Positions 26,232-38,345 of a stretch of 64,000 bases of DNA are shown piece after piece (the stretch's first letter is position 1; every line of letters starts with the position of its first letter). Below the pieces are notes generated by a model, which saw nothing but the letters and a program-made list of their open reading frames with translations, was not told the DNA's origin and searched no databases. Source of the stretch: Methanomassiliicoccales archaeon. GTDB taxonomy: Archaea; Thermoplasmatota; Thermoplasmata; Methanomassiliicoccales; UBA472. Made by a program: the position numbers and the translations under genes. Location: positions 1,593,957 to 1,657,956 of the forward strand of contig CP058896.1 of assembly GCA_013415865.1 (NCBI GenBank), read 5' to 3'.

Positions 26232-26241
26232 TATATTTAAA
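26232..26241 (-). promoter_or_regulatory. TATA box of the S13-S4-S11-rpoD operon
   Basis: TTTAAATATA on the minus strand matches the consensus and predicts initiation near 26210-26213, just before the first leader hairpin. Confidence 0.65.
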
Positions 26242-26581
26242 CGTTTGTCAGATCACCTGTAAAAGCCAGCATTAAGAAGGGGCATATATTGGAACCTTGC
26301 CACCTTGGCCCATGCGATACCTTTCTAAGTATTGTGCGACGGATGGTAGGGACTTGAATGAATGAACATGAAAGGTCTCAAGGTCACTTGCTGACATGCC
26401 TGCATCGACGCTCAGGAGATATTTGATCGTAGGGTCTCAGCCCTAAAATTCGACATCCATCAAGGACACCCGATGGTGACATTAACTGGATCATAGGATG
26501 ACCAATGGTATGTCTTAGCGAGGTGATATCCGACCCTTTCAATCTCAGGTCCTGAGAAGGGTCCTCTCACATCCAGACATT
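26242..26581. other. Gap between alaS and the S13 promoter, nothing seen
   Basis: About 340 bases with no credible frame, no tRNA and no clear repeat. It lies downstream of alaS and upstream of the S13 promoter, both on the minus strand. Confidence 0.5.
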
Positions 26582-29260
26582 TCAAGGTCTGCACATGGTC
26601 GCTAAGATCTCTGGTACCTTTGAGAACGCCTCTGGAATCTTTGATGGGTCTCCTCCACCTCCTTGGGCGAACTCCTTCTTGCCTCCGCCCCCTCCCCCTA
26701 TGATCGACATCACTTCTTTCAATAGGAGCTTGCAATCGATGTCGACGTCATGGGACCTCGAAACAAGTACCTTGGGGCTCGTTCCAGGTATACCGATGAC
26801 CGATACAACCTTTGGTTCCGTCGACAGCAACCTGGACATCTCTTCAGCATTCTCACCTTCCTCTGAAAGATGTACCACGATCCTGATGTCACCCATCTTC
26901 CTTGCGGACCCGAGAAGGGACCTAACTTTTACCTCAGCAAAAGCCTGGCTGAAAGATTCCAACCGTTTCCTTTGTTCCCTGTTCTCAAGGATGAGCCTCT
27001 CCGTTGCGTCACCGACATCTTCCAATGGGACATTCAACTTTTCAGAGAGAGTTTCGAGCATGGACTTGTCCCTTTGCATCTCCGCCACCGCTGCCATTCC
27101 CGCGGTGTATTCCACACGAACGATCCCGTCCTGGATGCGCTTGGTCCTCCGTATCCTGATAGGCCCTACATACCCAGTGTGTGGGCAATGGATGCCACCA
27201 CAGGCCTCAGCGTCGAACCCCTCGATGTCAACGACCCTGATGATCTTACCCGGCACCGCACCGCCTTGATATAACCTGTAGCCGTGGATACGCTCCGCCT
27301 CATCTCTCTGCATGAATGTGATGTTCACTTTAATGTCCTCGAGGACGACCCTGTTGCACTCACGTTCAAGCCGGTCCCTTTGCTGGGGAGAGAGGTTCTC
27401 ATAATGCGTGATGTCAAGTCGGGCCTCGTCGACCGCCTTGTGCGCCCCTGCCTGCCAGACATGATTTCCGAAAAGCCTTCTGGCACAACCGTTTATTATG
27501 TGCGCGGCCGTGTGGTGTCTCATGAGCTGTACCCTTCTCTCACGGTCCAGCCTTCCATGTACAATCTCACCGACCTTCGGGAGCGGTCCATCGAGGTAAT
27601 GAAGAATGCAGGTCTTCACCTTGATGACCTTTGTGACCTTGCGACCAGCGAGAAGACCAAGGTCCCACTCCTGACCTCCCCCCTCCGGGTAAAAGGCTGT
27701 CTGGTCGAGTGCGACAGCGCCGTTCACCACAGCCACCACCTTGGCATCGAACTCTGAGATCTCCGGGTCCTCATAATACAACATCCTAGTCTCTGGGAGG
27801 TCATCAGGGAACTTTTCTTTGTCCTCTGCCACGACCTCAGGCCTCTCGTGTCGTTTGGCAACCTCCATGTAGAAGTGGTCAGGTACATCTACAAGATCAG
27901 GAGCGTATTCCTTGACTATCTCTGGATTTAGGCCATGAGAGTCATAAAGGTCGATCAACCGGTCCAATGAGAGCTTCTCACCCTTCTTCAGGTCCTTTGT
28001 GAGCTTGGTGACAAGCTGCTTTCCCCTTGACAACGTCTCGAAATATCTCTGCTCCTCGACGTTCACCAGGTTAAGAATATCCTCACGATTGTCCTTCAGT
28101 TCCGGGACAACGCCCAAGAAGTAGTCGATCTGCTTGTCGACGACCTCTGAGAGCCTGATATCGACGCCTAGGTTCCTGAGGGACCTTAGAGCGCGTCTCA
28201 CCAGCATCCTGGCAAAATAACCCTCCCTGACATTGGACGGCACAACACCGTCGTTCAAGAGGAGCATCAATGCCCTTGAGTGGTCGCAGATGACGTAAAT
28301 ATCCTCAAGCGGGGCCACGATCTTCATCAGTTCCTCATAGCTTATTCCGATCCTCTCAGCGGTAAGCTCTCGGAGCTTCCTAACATCGGCCGCTGTCTTC
28401 ATGTTCATCGCACCAGCGATCTTGCTGTACTCGGTGAGGACCTTTTCATCCACAGAGACCCCGCACAGGTCCTTCAGATATTGGACAACAGGACCGAACA
28501 CAGCCTCATAGGCCGAGGTCTTCCCCTGCGACACCCAACAGATCCTTTCAAGACCGTAGCCTGTATCTACCACGGTCATGTCCATCATCTTTCTTCCCTC
28601 AGGCGTCTCCCTATACATCATGAAGACCAGCGTAGCGACCTCGACCCCTTCGAGGATGACCTCGACGCATGGCCCCGAGTTGCCACCGCCCTCCCACCAT
28701 TCCTCGACATATCGGAGCTTTGTACCCTCTATGCCCAACTTTTCCGTAAAGAACCTGTGGCATAGCTCAACGGTCCTGTCCTTGAAATATATCTCCTTAC
28801 CAGGTTTATTGAATGCGTGGTGCGCCAGCATCTCGAAGAAAGTAAAATGCCTTCCTGTCTTACCGACATTGTCTATATCGTTGAAACGCACACAGGTCTG
28901 AGAAATGGTGAGCGGGTTGGCTGGCGGGTCGATGACACCATTAAGGACCCATGGCTGAAAATCATAGATCGAAGCTTGGGTGAAGAAGACATCGTCCCTC
29001 CACCTGGCCACTATCGGATACCTTTTTACTCGACCGTGACCGTTCTGTTCGAAAAAGCTGAGATAAGCTTCTCTGGTCTCATGAAGGTCGAGCTTTTTTC
29101 TCACTGGCGAGTTACCGATGAAAGTGTACTCCTCGCACGGAGGTTCACCGCAGGTCGTCCAATCACCTAAGGTCCAATAGTACCTTTGACATTTGGGGCA
29201 CTGCCTACGATGGAAACCGTTTTCCAGGAAGAACTTTAATTGGAAGTCCGACTCCGCCAT
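26582..29260 (-). CDS. alaS: Alanyl-tRNA synthetase (archaeal type)
   Basis: AlaRS charges tRNA-Ala and edits mischarged serine and glycine. From the ATG at 29260 it has 892 residues. The archaeal N-terminal zinc element CPKCQRYYWTLGDW is near residue 20, class II catalytic motifs follow (about 60-270), and the editing domain shows HHTAAHIING and the CGGIHCPHTG motif. The glycine-rich IIGGGGGGKKEFAQGGG end is the C-Ala domain. An in-frame extension to 29317 does not fit the family start. It follows acetolactate synthase on the same strand by 57 bases. Its substrate tRNA-Ala(UGC) is at 9226. Confidence 0.96.
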   Translation of the reverse strand: MAESDFQLKFFLENGFHRRQCPKCQRYYWTLGDWTTCGEPPCEEYTFIGNSPVRKKLDLHETREAYLSFFEQNGHGRVKRYPIVARWRDDVFFTQASIYDFQPWVLNGVIDPPANPLTISQTCVRFNDIDNVGKTGRHFTFFEMLAHHAFNKPGKEIYFKDRTVELCHRFFTEKLGIEGTKLRYVEEWWEGGGNSGPCVEVILEGVEVATLVFMMYRETPEGRKMMDMTVVDTGYGLERICWVSQGKTSAYEAVFGPVVQYLKDLCGVSVDEKVLTEYSKIAGAMNMKTAADVRKLRELTAERIGISYEELMKIVAPLEDIYVICDHSRALMLLLNDGVVPSNVREGYFARMLVRRALRSLRNLGVDIRLSEVVDKQIDYFLGVVPELKDNREDILNLVNVEEQRYFETLSRGKQLVTKLTKDLKKGEKLSLDRLIDLYDSHGLNPEIVKEYAPDLVDVPDHFYMEVAKRHERPEVVAEDKEKFPDDLPETRMLYYEDPEISEFDAKVVAVVNGAVALDQTAFYPEGGGQEWDLGLLAGRKVTKVIKVKTCILHYLDGPLPKVGEIVHGRLDRERRVQLMRHHTAAHIINGCARRLFGNHVWQAGAHKAVDEARLDITHYENLSPQQRDRLERECNRVVLEDIKVNITFMQRDEAERIHGYRLYQGGAVPGKIIRVVDIEGFDAEACGGIHCPHTGYVGPIRIRRTKRIQDGIVRVEYTAGMAAVAEMQRDKSMLETLSEKLNVPLEDVGDATERLILENREQRKRLESFSQAFAEVKVRSLLGSARKMGDIRIVVHLSEEGENAEEMSRLLSTEPKVVSVIGIPGTSPKVLVSRSHDVDIDCKLLLKEVMSIIGGGGGGKKEFAQGGGGDPSKIPEAFSKVPEILATMCRP

Positions 29261-29317
29261 GGCCCCGAGTATTAAAAGGAGCATATTAGTAACTTTTTCA
29301 AATGACCAGGAACGCAC

Positions 29318-30916
29318 TTATGTGATCAGACGCTGATTCTCTGAATAATCTACCTGGACATCGATCACCGCCAACGCCCCCCTCTCAAGACAATCGGATA
29401 GCACTGAGTCAAGCTCGTCGCTCGTTGTGACGCGGTGACCTTCTGCCCCGAAAGATCTGGCCAGTCCGACAAAATCAGGGTTGTTCAGAGTGCAGGCGAT
29501 CGACCTTCCATATGCCGCCTCCATCTTGAGCCTTATCAGACCATACCCTCCATCGTTGAAGATCAGGGTGGTGAACCCGATCTTCCGCTCTTTAGCGGTT
29601 GCAAGCTCGGCCATTGTCATCATGAACCCCCCGTCCCCGCAGACCGCTGCGACCTTTTTCTCAGGGAACTCCATCTTGGCCCCGATGGCCCCAGGCACGG
29701 CCACTCCCATCGGGATAAGGCCATTGTCCAGGATCAGGGTGTTCTCCTTGTAGACAGGATAATATTTCGCAAGCCAGATCAGGTGCGCTCCCACGTCGCT
29801 CACGACAATGTCCTGCTTCCCCATCTTTGCCCTCAGTATCTTGACCACATTCTGAGGTTTTATGTATTTAGCGTCATGAACGTCAGCCTCCATAATGCAC
29901 ATGGACCTTCTCCTGATCTCCTCTGCCCAAGGGTCCTTGAGCTTGGCCAACTCAGCTAATACCTTAAGGATGTGTTTCAATCCTCCGATGACCTGAACAT
30001 CGGGCAAGACATGCTCGGAGAACCCCATCGGGCTTTCTCCAAGGTAGAGTATCTCTTTTTTCTCACCGATGTTCCAATACTTTGCCTGGAATTCGATCAT
30101 ATCAAATCCGATCAGGACGATCAGGTCAGCTTTTTCATACGCCTGCCTGGCATTATCGCTCGCCCTGACCCCGATAGTGTTCAGACTGTTCTTGTCATCA
30201 TAGGGGACGCTTCCAGCCCCAAACCACGTATGTATGACCGGTATGTTCCATCTTGAGCAGAGGTCTCTCAGCTCTCTCGAGGCACCAGCTCTGATCACCC
30301 CTTGACCGGCGATGATCAAAGGTCTTGATGATTCGGCGATCATCTCCACTATCTGTGCCATTGACCTCTTATCGGGCCTGACGTGCTCGGTCTCGCTCTT
30401 TTCCATTGGCCTTCCGACCGCCTCAGCCTTCATGACATCCTCGGGCAGCTCGATGTGGACCGGTCCAGGCCTCTCTTTCTTAGCTATATCGAAAGCCCTT
30501 CTCACGGCCATCGGCACCTGGGATGGTGATCTGACCGAAAAACTCTCTTTGACAACAGGCCTCATCATCGCCTGGACATCGATAACCTGCTTTTGCGGTG
30601 GGAAACATCTTTCTGCCCCCGCTTGACCCGTTATCGCTATGAGCGGTGCATTGCTGAGATAAGCGTCCGCAACCCCTGTAACAAGGTTGGTGGCACCTGG
30701 CCCAAGCGTGGAGAGACAGACCCGAGGTTTGAACGTCATCCTTGCCTGGATGCCGGCCATGAAAGCCGCCGACTGTTCATGTCTTGTAAGGATGAATTCT
30801 ATATTAGAATCGTTGAGGCTGTCCATCAGGTCTATGTTCTCCTCACCAGGAATGCCGAATATCCTTTCCACCCCTTCGGCTTCAAGGCATTTCACCACAA
30901 GGTCCGACGATCTCAA
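29318..30916 (-). CDS. Acetolactate synthase, large-subunit type (ThDP enzyme)
   Basis: The product has the three-domain ThDP fold: an N-terminal PYR domain with catalytic Glu in RHEQSAAF, a central domain with IAGQGV, and a C-terminal ThDP-binding GDGGFMMTMAEL. The DVQVDYSENQRL ending resembles the catabolic AlsS-type enzymes more than FAD-dependent IlvB, so it may make acetolactate for branched-chain amino acids or for acetoin. No small regulatory subunit is adjacent. The best start is TTG at 30916, preceded by GAGGTAG that overlaps the nifB stop; it gives 532 residues. Other ThDP enzymes such as oxalyl-CoA decarboxylase relatives are less likely. Confidence 0.85.
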   Translation of the reverse strand: MRSSDLVVKCLEAEGVERIFGIPGEENIDLMDSLNDSNIEFILTRHEQSAAFMAGIQARMTFKPRVCLSTLGPGATNLVTGVADAYLSNAPLIAITGQAGAERCFPPQKQVIDVQAMMRPVVKESFSVRSPSQVPMAVRRAFDIAKKERPGPVHIELPEDVMKAEAVGRPMEKSETEHVRPDKRSMAQIVEMIAESSRPLIIAGQGVIRAGASRELRDLCSRWNIPVIHTWFGAGSVPYDDKNSLNTIGVRASDNARQAYEKADLIVLIGFDMIEFQAKYWNIGEKKEILYLGESPMGFSEHVLPDVQVIGGLKHILKVLAELAKLKDPWAEEIRRRSMCIMEADVHDAKYIKPQNVVKILRAKMGKQDIVVSDVGAHLIWLAKYYPVYKENTLILDNGLIPMGVAVPGAIGAKMEFPEKKVAAVCGDGGFMMTMAELATAKERKIGFTTLIFNDGGYGLIRLKMEAAYGRSIACTLNNPDFVGLARSFGAEGHRVTTSDELDSVLSDCLERGALAVIDVQVDYSENQRLIT

Positions 30917-30926
30917 CGTCTCTACC

Positions 30927-32207
30927 TCACTCGAACACCTTGGACCTCTCGTCATAGACCGCCTCGACGGCCGCCCTCACCGCTTTGTTCACCTCGCAAT
31001 TGCTGACGACCGGTAAGATCTTCTCCTGTCTTAAGAACTCCTTTGCAGGCTCACCGAAGCTCTTGGCCACCACAGCATCGAAACCTTTCAAGGCAGATGT
31101 CATCGTCTCGAGCTTTCCCCTGTGCGGCTCTCCGAACACTGCAATGTTAGGCGCTATCGCCACCTCGATCGGGGGGAGCTCTCTCACATTTTCTCCTTCT
31201 ACCTCGAAGGCCAGGAATCTTTTTGCATGACCGAAGTGGGCATCAACATTGACACCATCGCTCGAAGCAACTGCCACCCTGTGCTTGGACCCCCCCTCTA
31301 TCGTTACCGTGAACGCTCCTCTCTCTGGCATCTTACCAGCCCTGCAGGTGACATTTGCGAACTCTGCAGACCGGTCCTCTCCAAGCAGTCCTATCGCATC
31401 CGCCCTGCAAAAGCGACAATGTCTCATCTGCCTTATCTCCGGTTCACAGAGGTCCTGTAGTTTCTTCCTTTCCTCGGCGGTCGGGGCACGAACATTCTCG
31501 AACTTCGCTCCTGGTACTGGGATCATAGGGATGATATTGACGATATATGCCCCCCTCTCCTTCACTGCCTTGGCAATCTCAGGTATGTGGTCCGCATTGA
31601 CCCCCGGCACCATCACCACATTGGCCTTGACAAGCATCCCTGCCTTCACCGACATCTCGATGCCCTTCAGCTGGTTCTCGATCATCCTTTCCCCAGCAGC
31701 TCTACCTCTCAAGGTCTTTCCTTCATAGATGACAAAATCATAAAGTCTAGCGGCAATATCAGGATCGATCGCATTTATCGTGACCGTGATGAACTTCACC
31801 CCTAAGGATCTTAACCGCTCCACCGAAGAAGGAAGGTTCAGTCCGTTCGTGCTCAAGCACAATGTCAGCTCTGGAAACTCCTTCCTGACAAGTTCAAGTG
31901 TACGGAATGTCTCATCATTGGCCAATGGGTCACCCGGGCCAGCTATCCCTATCACTGAGAGATAGGGGATCTTTTCTTTAACGATCCTTATCTTTTCCAC
32001 GGCCTCTTCTGCCGAAAGGACCTCACTTGTTACCCCTGGCCTGCTCTCATTTGTGCAATCATACTTCCGGTTACAATAATTACATTGGACATTGCATTTT
32101 GGCGCTACTGGCAGATGCATCCTGGCAAACCGTGTGTGAGCCTTCTCGTTGTAACAGGGATGGCTCTCTAACAGTTTCTCTGCATTTTCTGGGACATTTG
32201 AGACCAA
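30927..32207 (-). CDS. nifB: NifB: radical SAM FeMo-cofactor precursor synthase fused to a NifX-like domain
   Basis: NifB makes the [8Fe-9S-C] core of nitrogenase cofactors. Right after HPCYNEKAHTRFARMHLPVA comes the radical SAM motif with Cys38, Cys42 and Cys45, and KYDCTNESRPGV follows; this block is diagnostic. Further cysteines (for example CRFCRADAIG) would bind the accessory clusters. The last 110 residues (from about 310) form a NifX/NafY-like cofactor-carrier domain with DAHFGHAKRF. The TTG start at 32207 has the strong site GGAGTGATC. No nifH, nifD or nifK is present in the window; its neighbours are acetolactate synthase and alaS. Lone nifB genes occur in methanogens. Confidence 0.92.
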   Translation of the reverse strand: MVSNVPENAEKLLESHPCYNEKAHTRFARMHLPVAPKCNVQCNYCNRKYDCTNESRPGVTSEVLSAEEAVEKIRIVKEKIPYLSVIGIAGPGDPLANDETFRTLELVRKEFPELTLCLSTNGLNLPSSVERLRSLGVKFITVTINAIDPDIAARLYDFVIYEGKTLRGRAAGERMIENQLKGIEMSVKAGMLVKANVVMVPGVNADHIPEIAKAVKERGAYIVNIIPMIPVPGAKFENVRAPTAEERKKLQDLCEPEIRQMRHCRFCRADAIGLLGEDRSAEFANVTCRAGKMPERGAFTVTIEGGSKHRVAVASSDGVNVDAHFGHAKRFLAFEVEGENVRELPPIEVAIAPNIAVFGEPHRGKLETMTSALKGFDAVVAKSFGEPAKEFLRQEKILPVVSNCEVNKAVRAAVEAVYDERSKVFE

Positions 32208-32301
32208 TCGATCACTCCAACATCCGTTGACAGATTCCAGCAGGAGGTATAATAGGATGTCCCTCCATTTTACGTTCTCTGGTTATGCCAGTGAAAAAAA
32301 A

Positions 32302-32310
32302 TTTATAATT
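32302..32310 (+). promoter_or_regulatory. TATA box for a leaderless UPF0216 transcript
   Basis: TTTATAATT lies about 22-25 bases before the candidate TTG and GTG starts (32325 and 32331), so the mRNA is probably leaderless. Confidence 0.5.
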
Positions 32311-32324
32311 TTGTTGATGGTGTT

Positions 32325-32729
32325 TTGATAGTGTTCGATGAGAAAACCTTAGAAAAGATGTTCAAATCGATGAATGTCCACGTTCCAGCTGTCCGCCCCT
32401 CGTTAGAAGAGATGTTGAGCATGGAAGAACCATCATATTCAGATAAGAGCGGTAGGACATATAAGGTCGATAAGAAGGAACTCTTAGAATTGGCGGAGCT
32501 GGTTGATATTTGGGACAGGGGTAAGCTCAAGATACCTATCCTTTTGATGACCGACACAAATTATGAACAGAGCTGTTGGAAGGTCATAGGCAAGACCGAG
32601 ACGGCGCTCATGTCCAAATTATTGTCCAGAGAGCCTGAGAAGGAGAATGAGATATTGATATTCTATCCACAGATGGTCGAAATACGACGTAGGTTCCCTA
32701 CTTCTACAAATGTGATGTATATGCCATGA
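32325..32729 (+). CDS. UPF0216 (DUF61) family protein
   Basis: The 134-residue product resembles the archaeal UPF0216/DUF61 family: an N-terminal helix followed by the HVPAVRPSLEEML segment, a short beta region (GRTYKVDKKELLELA), and the central LKIPILLMTD strand. The function of the family is unknown. The start could be TTG at 32325 or GTG at 32331, given the close TATA box. It is convergent with the 23S rRNA gene and divergent from nifB. Confidence 0.7.
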   Translation: MIVFDEKTLEKMFKSMNVHVPAVRPSLEEMLSMEEPSYSDKSGRTYKVDKKELLELAELVDIWDRGKLKIPILLMTDTNYEQSCWKVIGKTETALMSKLLSREPEKENEILIFYPQMVEIRRRFPTSTNVMYMP

Positions 32730-32828
32730 CGTCTCAACATCTCTTCCTGATTTCAAGCGATATGACCAAGAAAATCAAAGAATCTAGAACAGACTGTTTT
32801 TGAAAATTTAATTTTCGGAAGAGTACAC

Positions 32829-32853
32829 ACGCAACCTGTTTAACGGTTAAGCC
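32829..32853 (-). promoter_or_regulatory. 3' half of the 23S pre-rRNA bulge-helix-bulge processing stem
   Basis: On the minus strand GGCTTAAC, CGTT, AAA and CAGGTTGCGT follow one another. They pair with 35833-35857: an 8-bp helix, a central 4-bp helix (GACG/CGTT with one G-U), and a 10-bp helix, with 3-base bulges on opposite strands. This is the canonical substrate of the archaeal tRNA splicing endonuclease. Confidence 0.85.
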
Positions 32854-35832
<2,979 letters not shown>

Positions 35833-35857
35833 GGCTTAACACACGTCCAGGTTGCGT
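35833..35857 (-). promoter_or_regulatory. 5' half of the 23S pre-rRNA bulge-helix-bulge processing stem
   Basis: On the minus strand ACGCAACCTG, GACG, TGT and GTTAAGCC pair with 32829-32853. The two 3-base bulges (TGT here, AAA opposite) are separated by exactly 4 bp, as the splicing endonuclease requires. Confidence 0.85.
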
Positions 35858-36007
35858 ATGATTGGTATTCACCGAAAGATCGGGACCTCTTCCGTGCCCC
35901 GACCCCCTCTACCACTTCCCCGGAGAACCGTGTTCCCGGGTGCATTTAGCACAATCATCACAGCCACATATCCATATGGCCGCGGTGAGTCCCCCAATAA
36001 TTGAGGG

Positions 36008-36017
36008 TATATTTATA
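36008..36017 (-). promoter_or_regulatory. Proximal TATA box of the 23S rRNA gene
   Basis: TATAAATATA on the minus strand, about 150 bases before the processing stem, predicts a leader of about 130 bases. Confidence 0.6.
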
Positions 36018-36060
36018 CGTTGTTCCCGCATGTTTTTCGCATGCAGACAACGCGTTTCTC

Positions 36061-36086
36061 GCCCATTTCCGGCGAGCGGAACGGGC
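36061..36086 (-). repeat. Strong hairpin in the 23S leader between two promoters
   Basis: GCCC-G-TTCCG and CGGAA-A-TGGGC pair around a 5-base loop. It would be transcribed only from the distal promoter and might aid leader folding. Confidence 0.45.
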
Positions 36087-36099
36087 TACCACCGAACCC

Positions 36100-36109
36100 T
36101 TATATAAGG
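36100..36109 (-). promoter_or_regulatory. Distal TATA box of the 23S rRNA gene
   Basis: The box reads CCTTATATAA on the minus strand, about 90 bases upstream of the proximal box. Tandem promoters are usual before archaeal rRNA genes. Confidence 0.5.
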
Positions 36110-36132
36110 TTTCTCCATGCTAACTGGTAGCA

Positions 36133-36154
36133 TATATTTGAACCCTCAAATATA
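36133..36154. repeat. Perfect 9-bp inverted repeat upstream of the 23S promoters
   Basis: TATATTTGA and TCAAATATA flank ACCC. Each arm includes a TATA-like core, so it may be an operator, a bidirectional promoter or the end of sucD transcription. Confidence 0.5.
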
Positions 36155-36229
36155 GGGGTTTATAATTACGATCTCCCTTGATTAATATTTTATCCTTCGT
36201 CCTTCGTCAATGGTCGTTCGCTCAGCGTC

Positions 36230-37090
36230 TCAATATAAAGCGTCTCTAACAACGATGGGCACTAAAGAAAGCCGGTCGCAAACAATACTACCGACATCCT
36301 TCAAAGCATTGGTCTTATCAATATATGTATCTGAAATATCCCCAATAAGAGCTCCTGCATGCCCCATCCTTTTACCCTCGGGAGCGGTCTTTCCTGCTAT
36401 ATATGCTATCGAAATGGAGCCGATATCTGATATGGCCTTGGCAGCCTCAACCTCTTCTCTTCCTCCAATCTCTCCGATAATGACATACCCCTTCGGGCCA
36501 TATTGTTCGTTCACCAAAATGGCCAATCTTGCCATGCTCGTCCCGATGATCCGGTCTCCACCAACTCCTGCAACGAAGCACTGTCCTATACCATGCTCAG
36601 TAAGTGACATGACGACCTCATAGGTCAGGGTGCCGCTCCTAGATAATACGGCAACATCGCCATGTAAGAAAATATCGTTCGGTATTATGCCTAGCTTGAT
36701 GGCCGAGGGGACCACGATGCCAGGAGAATTTGGACCGATCACTATAGAATCAGTTCTTTCAGCAATTCTTTTTATCTTCATCGTGTCGTGTACTGGAACA
36801 TGTTCAGTGACGACCACTAACATTCGGATTCCAGCATCCATCGCCTCGATGGCCGCATCCATGCAATTCCTGGCTGGAACGAAGATAACAGAACACTCAG
36901 CCCCCGTCTTACTTATGGCATCGGACACAGTATTGAAGACTGGGAGCCCGCTAACCTTCTCACCGGACTTACCCGGCGTCACCCCACCCACTATGTTCGT
37001 GCCGAATCTTAACATCAGGTCCGTGTGGATGGAACCTTGGTGGCCAGTGATCCCTTGAACAAGCACTTTGGTCCTTGGTCCCAGTCTCAT
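36230..37090 (-). CDS. sucD: Succinyl-CoA synthetase (ADP- or GDP-forming) alpha subunit
   Basis: SucD binds CoA and carries the phosphohistidine of the enzyme that interconverts succinyl-CoA and succinate. The 286-residue product has the N-terminal CoA-binding GITGHQGSIHTDLML segment, the central IGPNSPGIV motif, and the active-site histidine in the GHAGALI segment near residue 245. The ATG overlaps the sucC stop (TAATG). Here the SucD N-terminus shows GVTPGKSGEKV as in the family. The enzyme gives either substrate-level phosphorylation or succinyl-CoA for biosynthesis. Confidence 0.94.
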   Translation of the reverse strand: MRLGPRTKVLVQGITGHQGSIHTDLMLRFGTNIVGGVTPGKSGEKVSGLPVFNTVSDAISKTGAECSVIFVPARNCMDAAIEAMDAGIRMLVVVTEHVPVHDTMKIKRIAERTDSIVIGPNSPGIVVPSAIKLGIIPNDIFLHGDVAVLSRSGTLTYEVVMSLTEHGIGQCFVAGVGGDRIIGTSMARLAILVNEQYGPKGYVIIGEIGGREEVEAAKAISDIGSISIAYIAGKTAPEGKRMGHAGALIGDISDTYIDKTNALKDVGSIVCDRLSLVPIVVRDALY

Positions 37091-38223
37091 TAGGTCCCAC
37101 CTCTTATCACAGACCTCAGGGCCAAACAGGCCTCCTCCAGGTCAAGATACGCGTCAAGGCCAGATCCCCTAAGCTTAGATCTTCCTTGGAGCTCATTGAC
37201 GCCACGCAGCCTGACGATCATCGGAATGTTCGACGGCCCGTTCGGGAGCGAACTTATGATTCCATCGGCCACAACCTCACATCTTGTGATGCCGCCGAAA
37301 ACGCATATCAATATACCTTTGATATTGGGAACCCATCGACCACCCCTCATCATTGAGATCGCATCCGCTATACGAGCGGGATCATCGGTCCCTCCGAGAT
37401 CGATGAAGGCCGCCCCCTTAAGACCTATCCGTTCCAGCTCATCTAAGACCGCCATGGTCAGTCCTGCCCCGTTGGCTATAACCCCGATCTCTCCTGCGAG
37501 CTCGACCCCGGTAAGGTCCCTTTTTCCACACTCGATCTCAAACGGGCTCTTATCTCTCCCTTTTAGATAAGAAAGTTCAGGATGTCGAAAAAGTGAATCA
37601 TCATCAATCACAACCTTTGCATCAAGGCACACAAAACCATCATGTTGAAGGACTAGGGGGTTCACCTCTACTAGTTCGCAGTCATAGTTTGAGTAGAAGG
37701 ACCAAAGTTTTGAGATGAGGGCAGATAGCATTTCAAGATGGGCATTGGTCAGACCAAGATCTAACATCACCTTCTCCGTTAATCCGTCATCAGGACCTTC
37801 CAAAGGGTCTATTGGATATTGTTTAATATGCCCATGGCCAATAACTTCGACCTCCATTCCTCCTTTTTTTCCACATATAAGGTTAGGCATTCCTGCTGCA
37901 CGGTCAATTGAGATGGCCAAGTACATCTCTTCATCATGCGGTGCGAATTCTTCGATGAGGACAGAGTCGACCTTAAAGCCTCTTACGTTCATTCCTTTCA
38001 AATTTGAAAGACCATCAATGGCCTGTTGCCGATCCATTATCTTGATGACAGCCCCTGCCTTGCCTCGTCCCCCTACAGGGACCTGAGCCTTCATCATCAA
38101 AGGGAACATCATATGAGATAACGCTTTTTCTAGTTCTGCCCCATCTTTCACCAGGTACCCCTTTGGCACCCGGATCCCCGAATGGGACAACATCTTTTTA
38201 GCCTCATTTTCAAGGAGGTTCAT
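37090..38223 (-). CDS. sucC: Succinyl-CoA synthetase beta subunit
   Basis: SucC provides the nucleotide-binding ATP-grasp domain. The 377-residue product begins with NLLENEAKKMLSHSGIRVPKGY, has KAQVPVGGRGKAGAV for nucleotide binding, ELVEVNPLVL for magnesium, and the C-terminal GGITRCEVVADGII motif. It is followed directly by sucD in an overlapping pair. The upstream region is shared with the divergent MBL gene at 38346. Confidence 0.94.
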   Translation of the reverse strand: MNLLENEAKKMLSHSGIRVPKGYLVKDGAELEKALSHMMFPLMMKAQVPVGGRGKAGAVIKIMDRQQAIDGLSNLKGMNVRGFKVDSVLIEEFAPHDEEMYLAISIDRAAGMPNLICGKKGGMEVEVIGHGHIKQYPIDPLEGPDDGLTEKVMLDLGLTNAHLEMLSALISKLWSFYSNYDCELVEVNPLVLQHDGFVCLDAKVVIDDDSLFRHPELSYLKGRDKSPFEIECGKRDLTGVELAGEIGVIANGAGLTMAVLDELERIGLKGAAFIDLGGTDDPARIADAISMMRGGRWVPNIKGILICVFGGITRCEVVADGIISSLPNGPSNIPMIVRLRGVNELQGRSKLRGSGLDAYLDLEEACLALRSVIRGGT

Positions 38224-38313
38224 AGGACAATATCATAGCCGCACACACAGTATATGATTTATTGCGATCATGAGCCAGCAGGAATATGGACATCTTTTTT
38301 TAAGACATTAAAA

Positions 38314-38323
38314 GTATAAATAA
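38314..38323 (+). promoter_or_regulatory. TATA box of the MBL-Sua5-MetAP unit
   Basis: GTATAAATAA lies about 27 bases before the ATG at 38346, predicting a leaderless mRNA. Confidence 0.6.
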
Positions 38324-38345
38324 GCGTAGGAACTTCGCATTTTTA

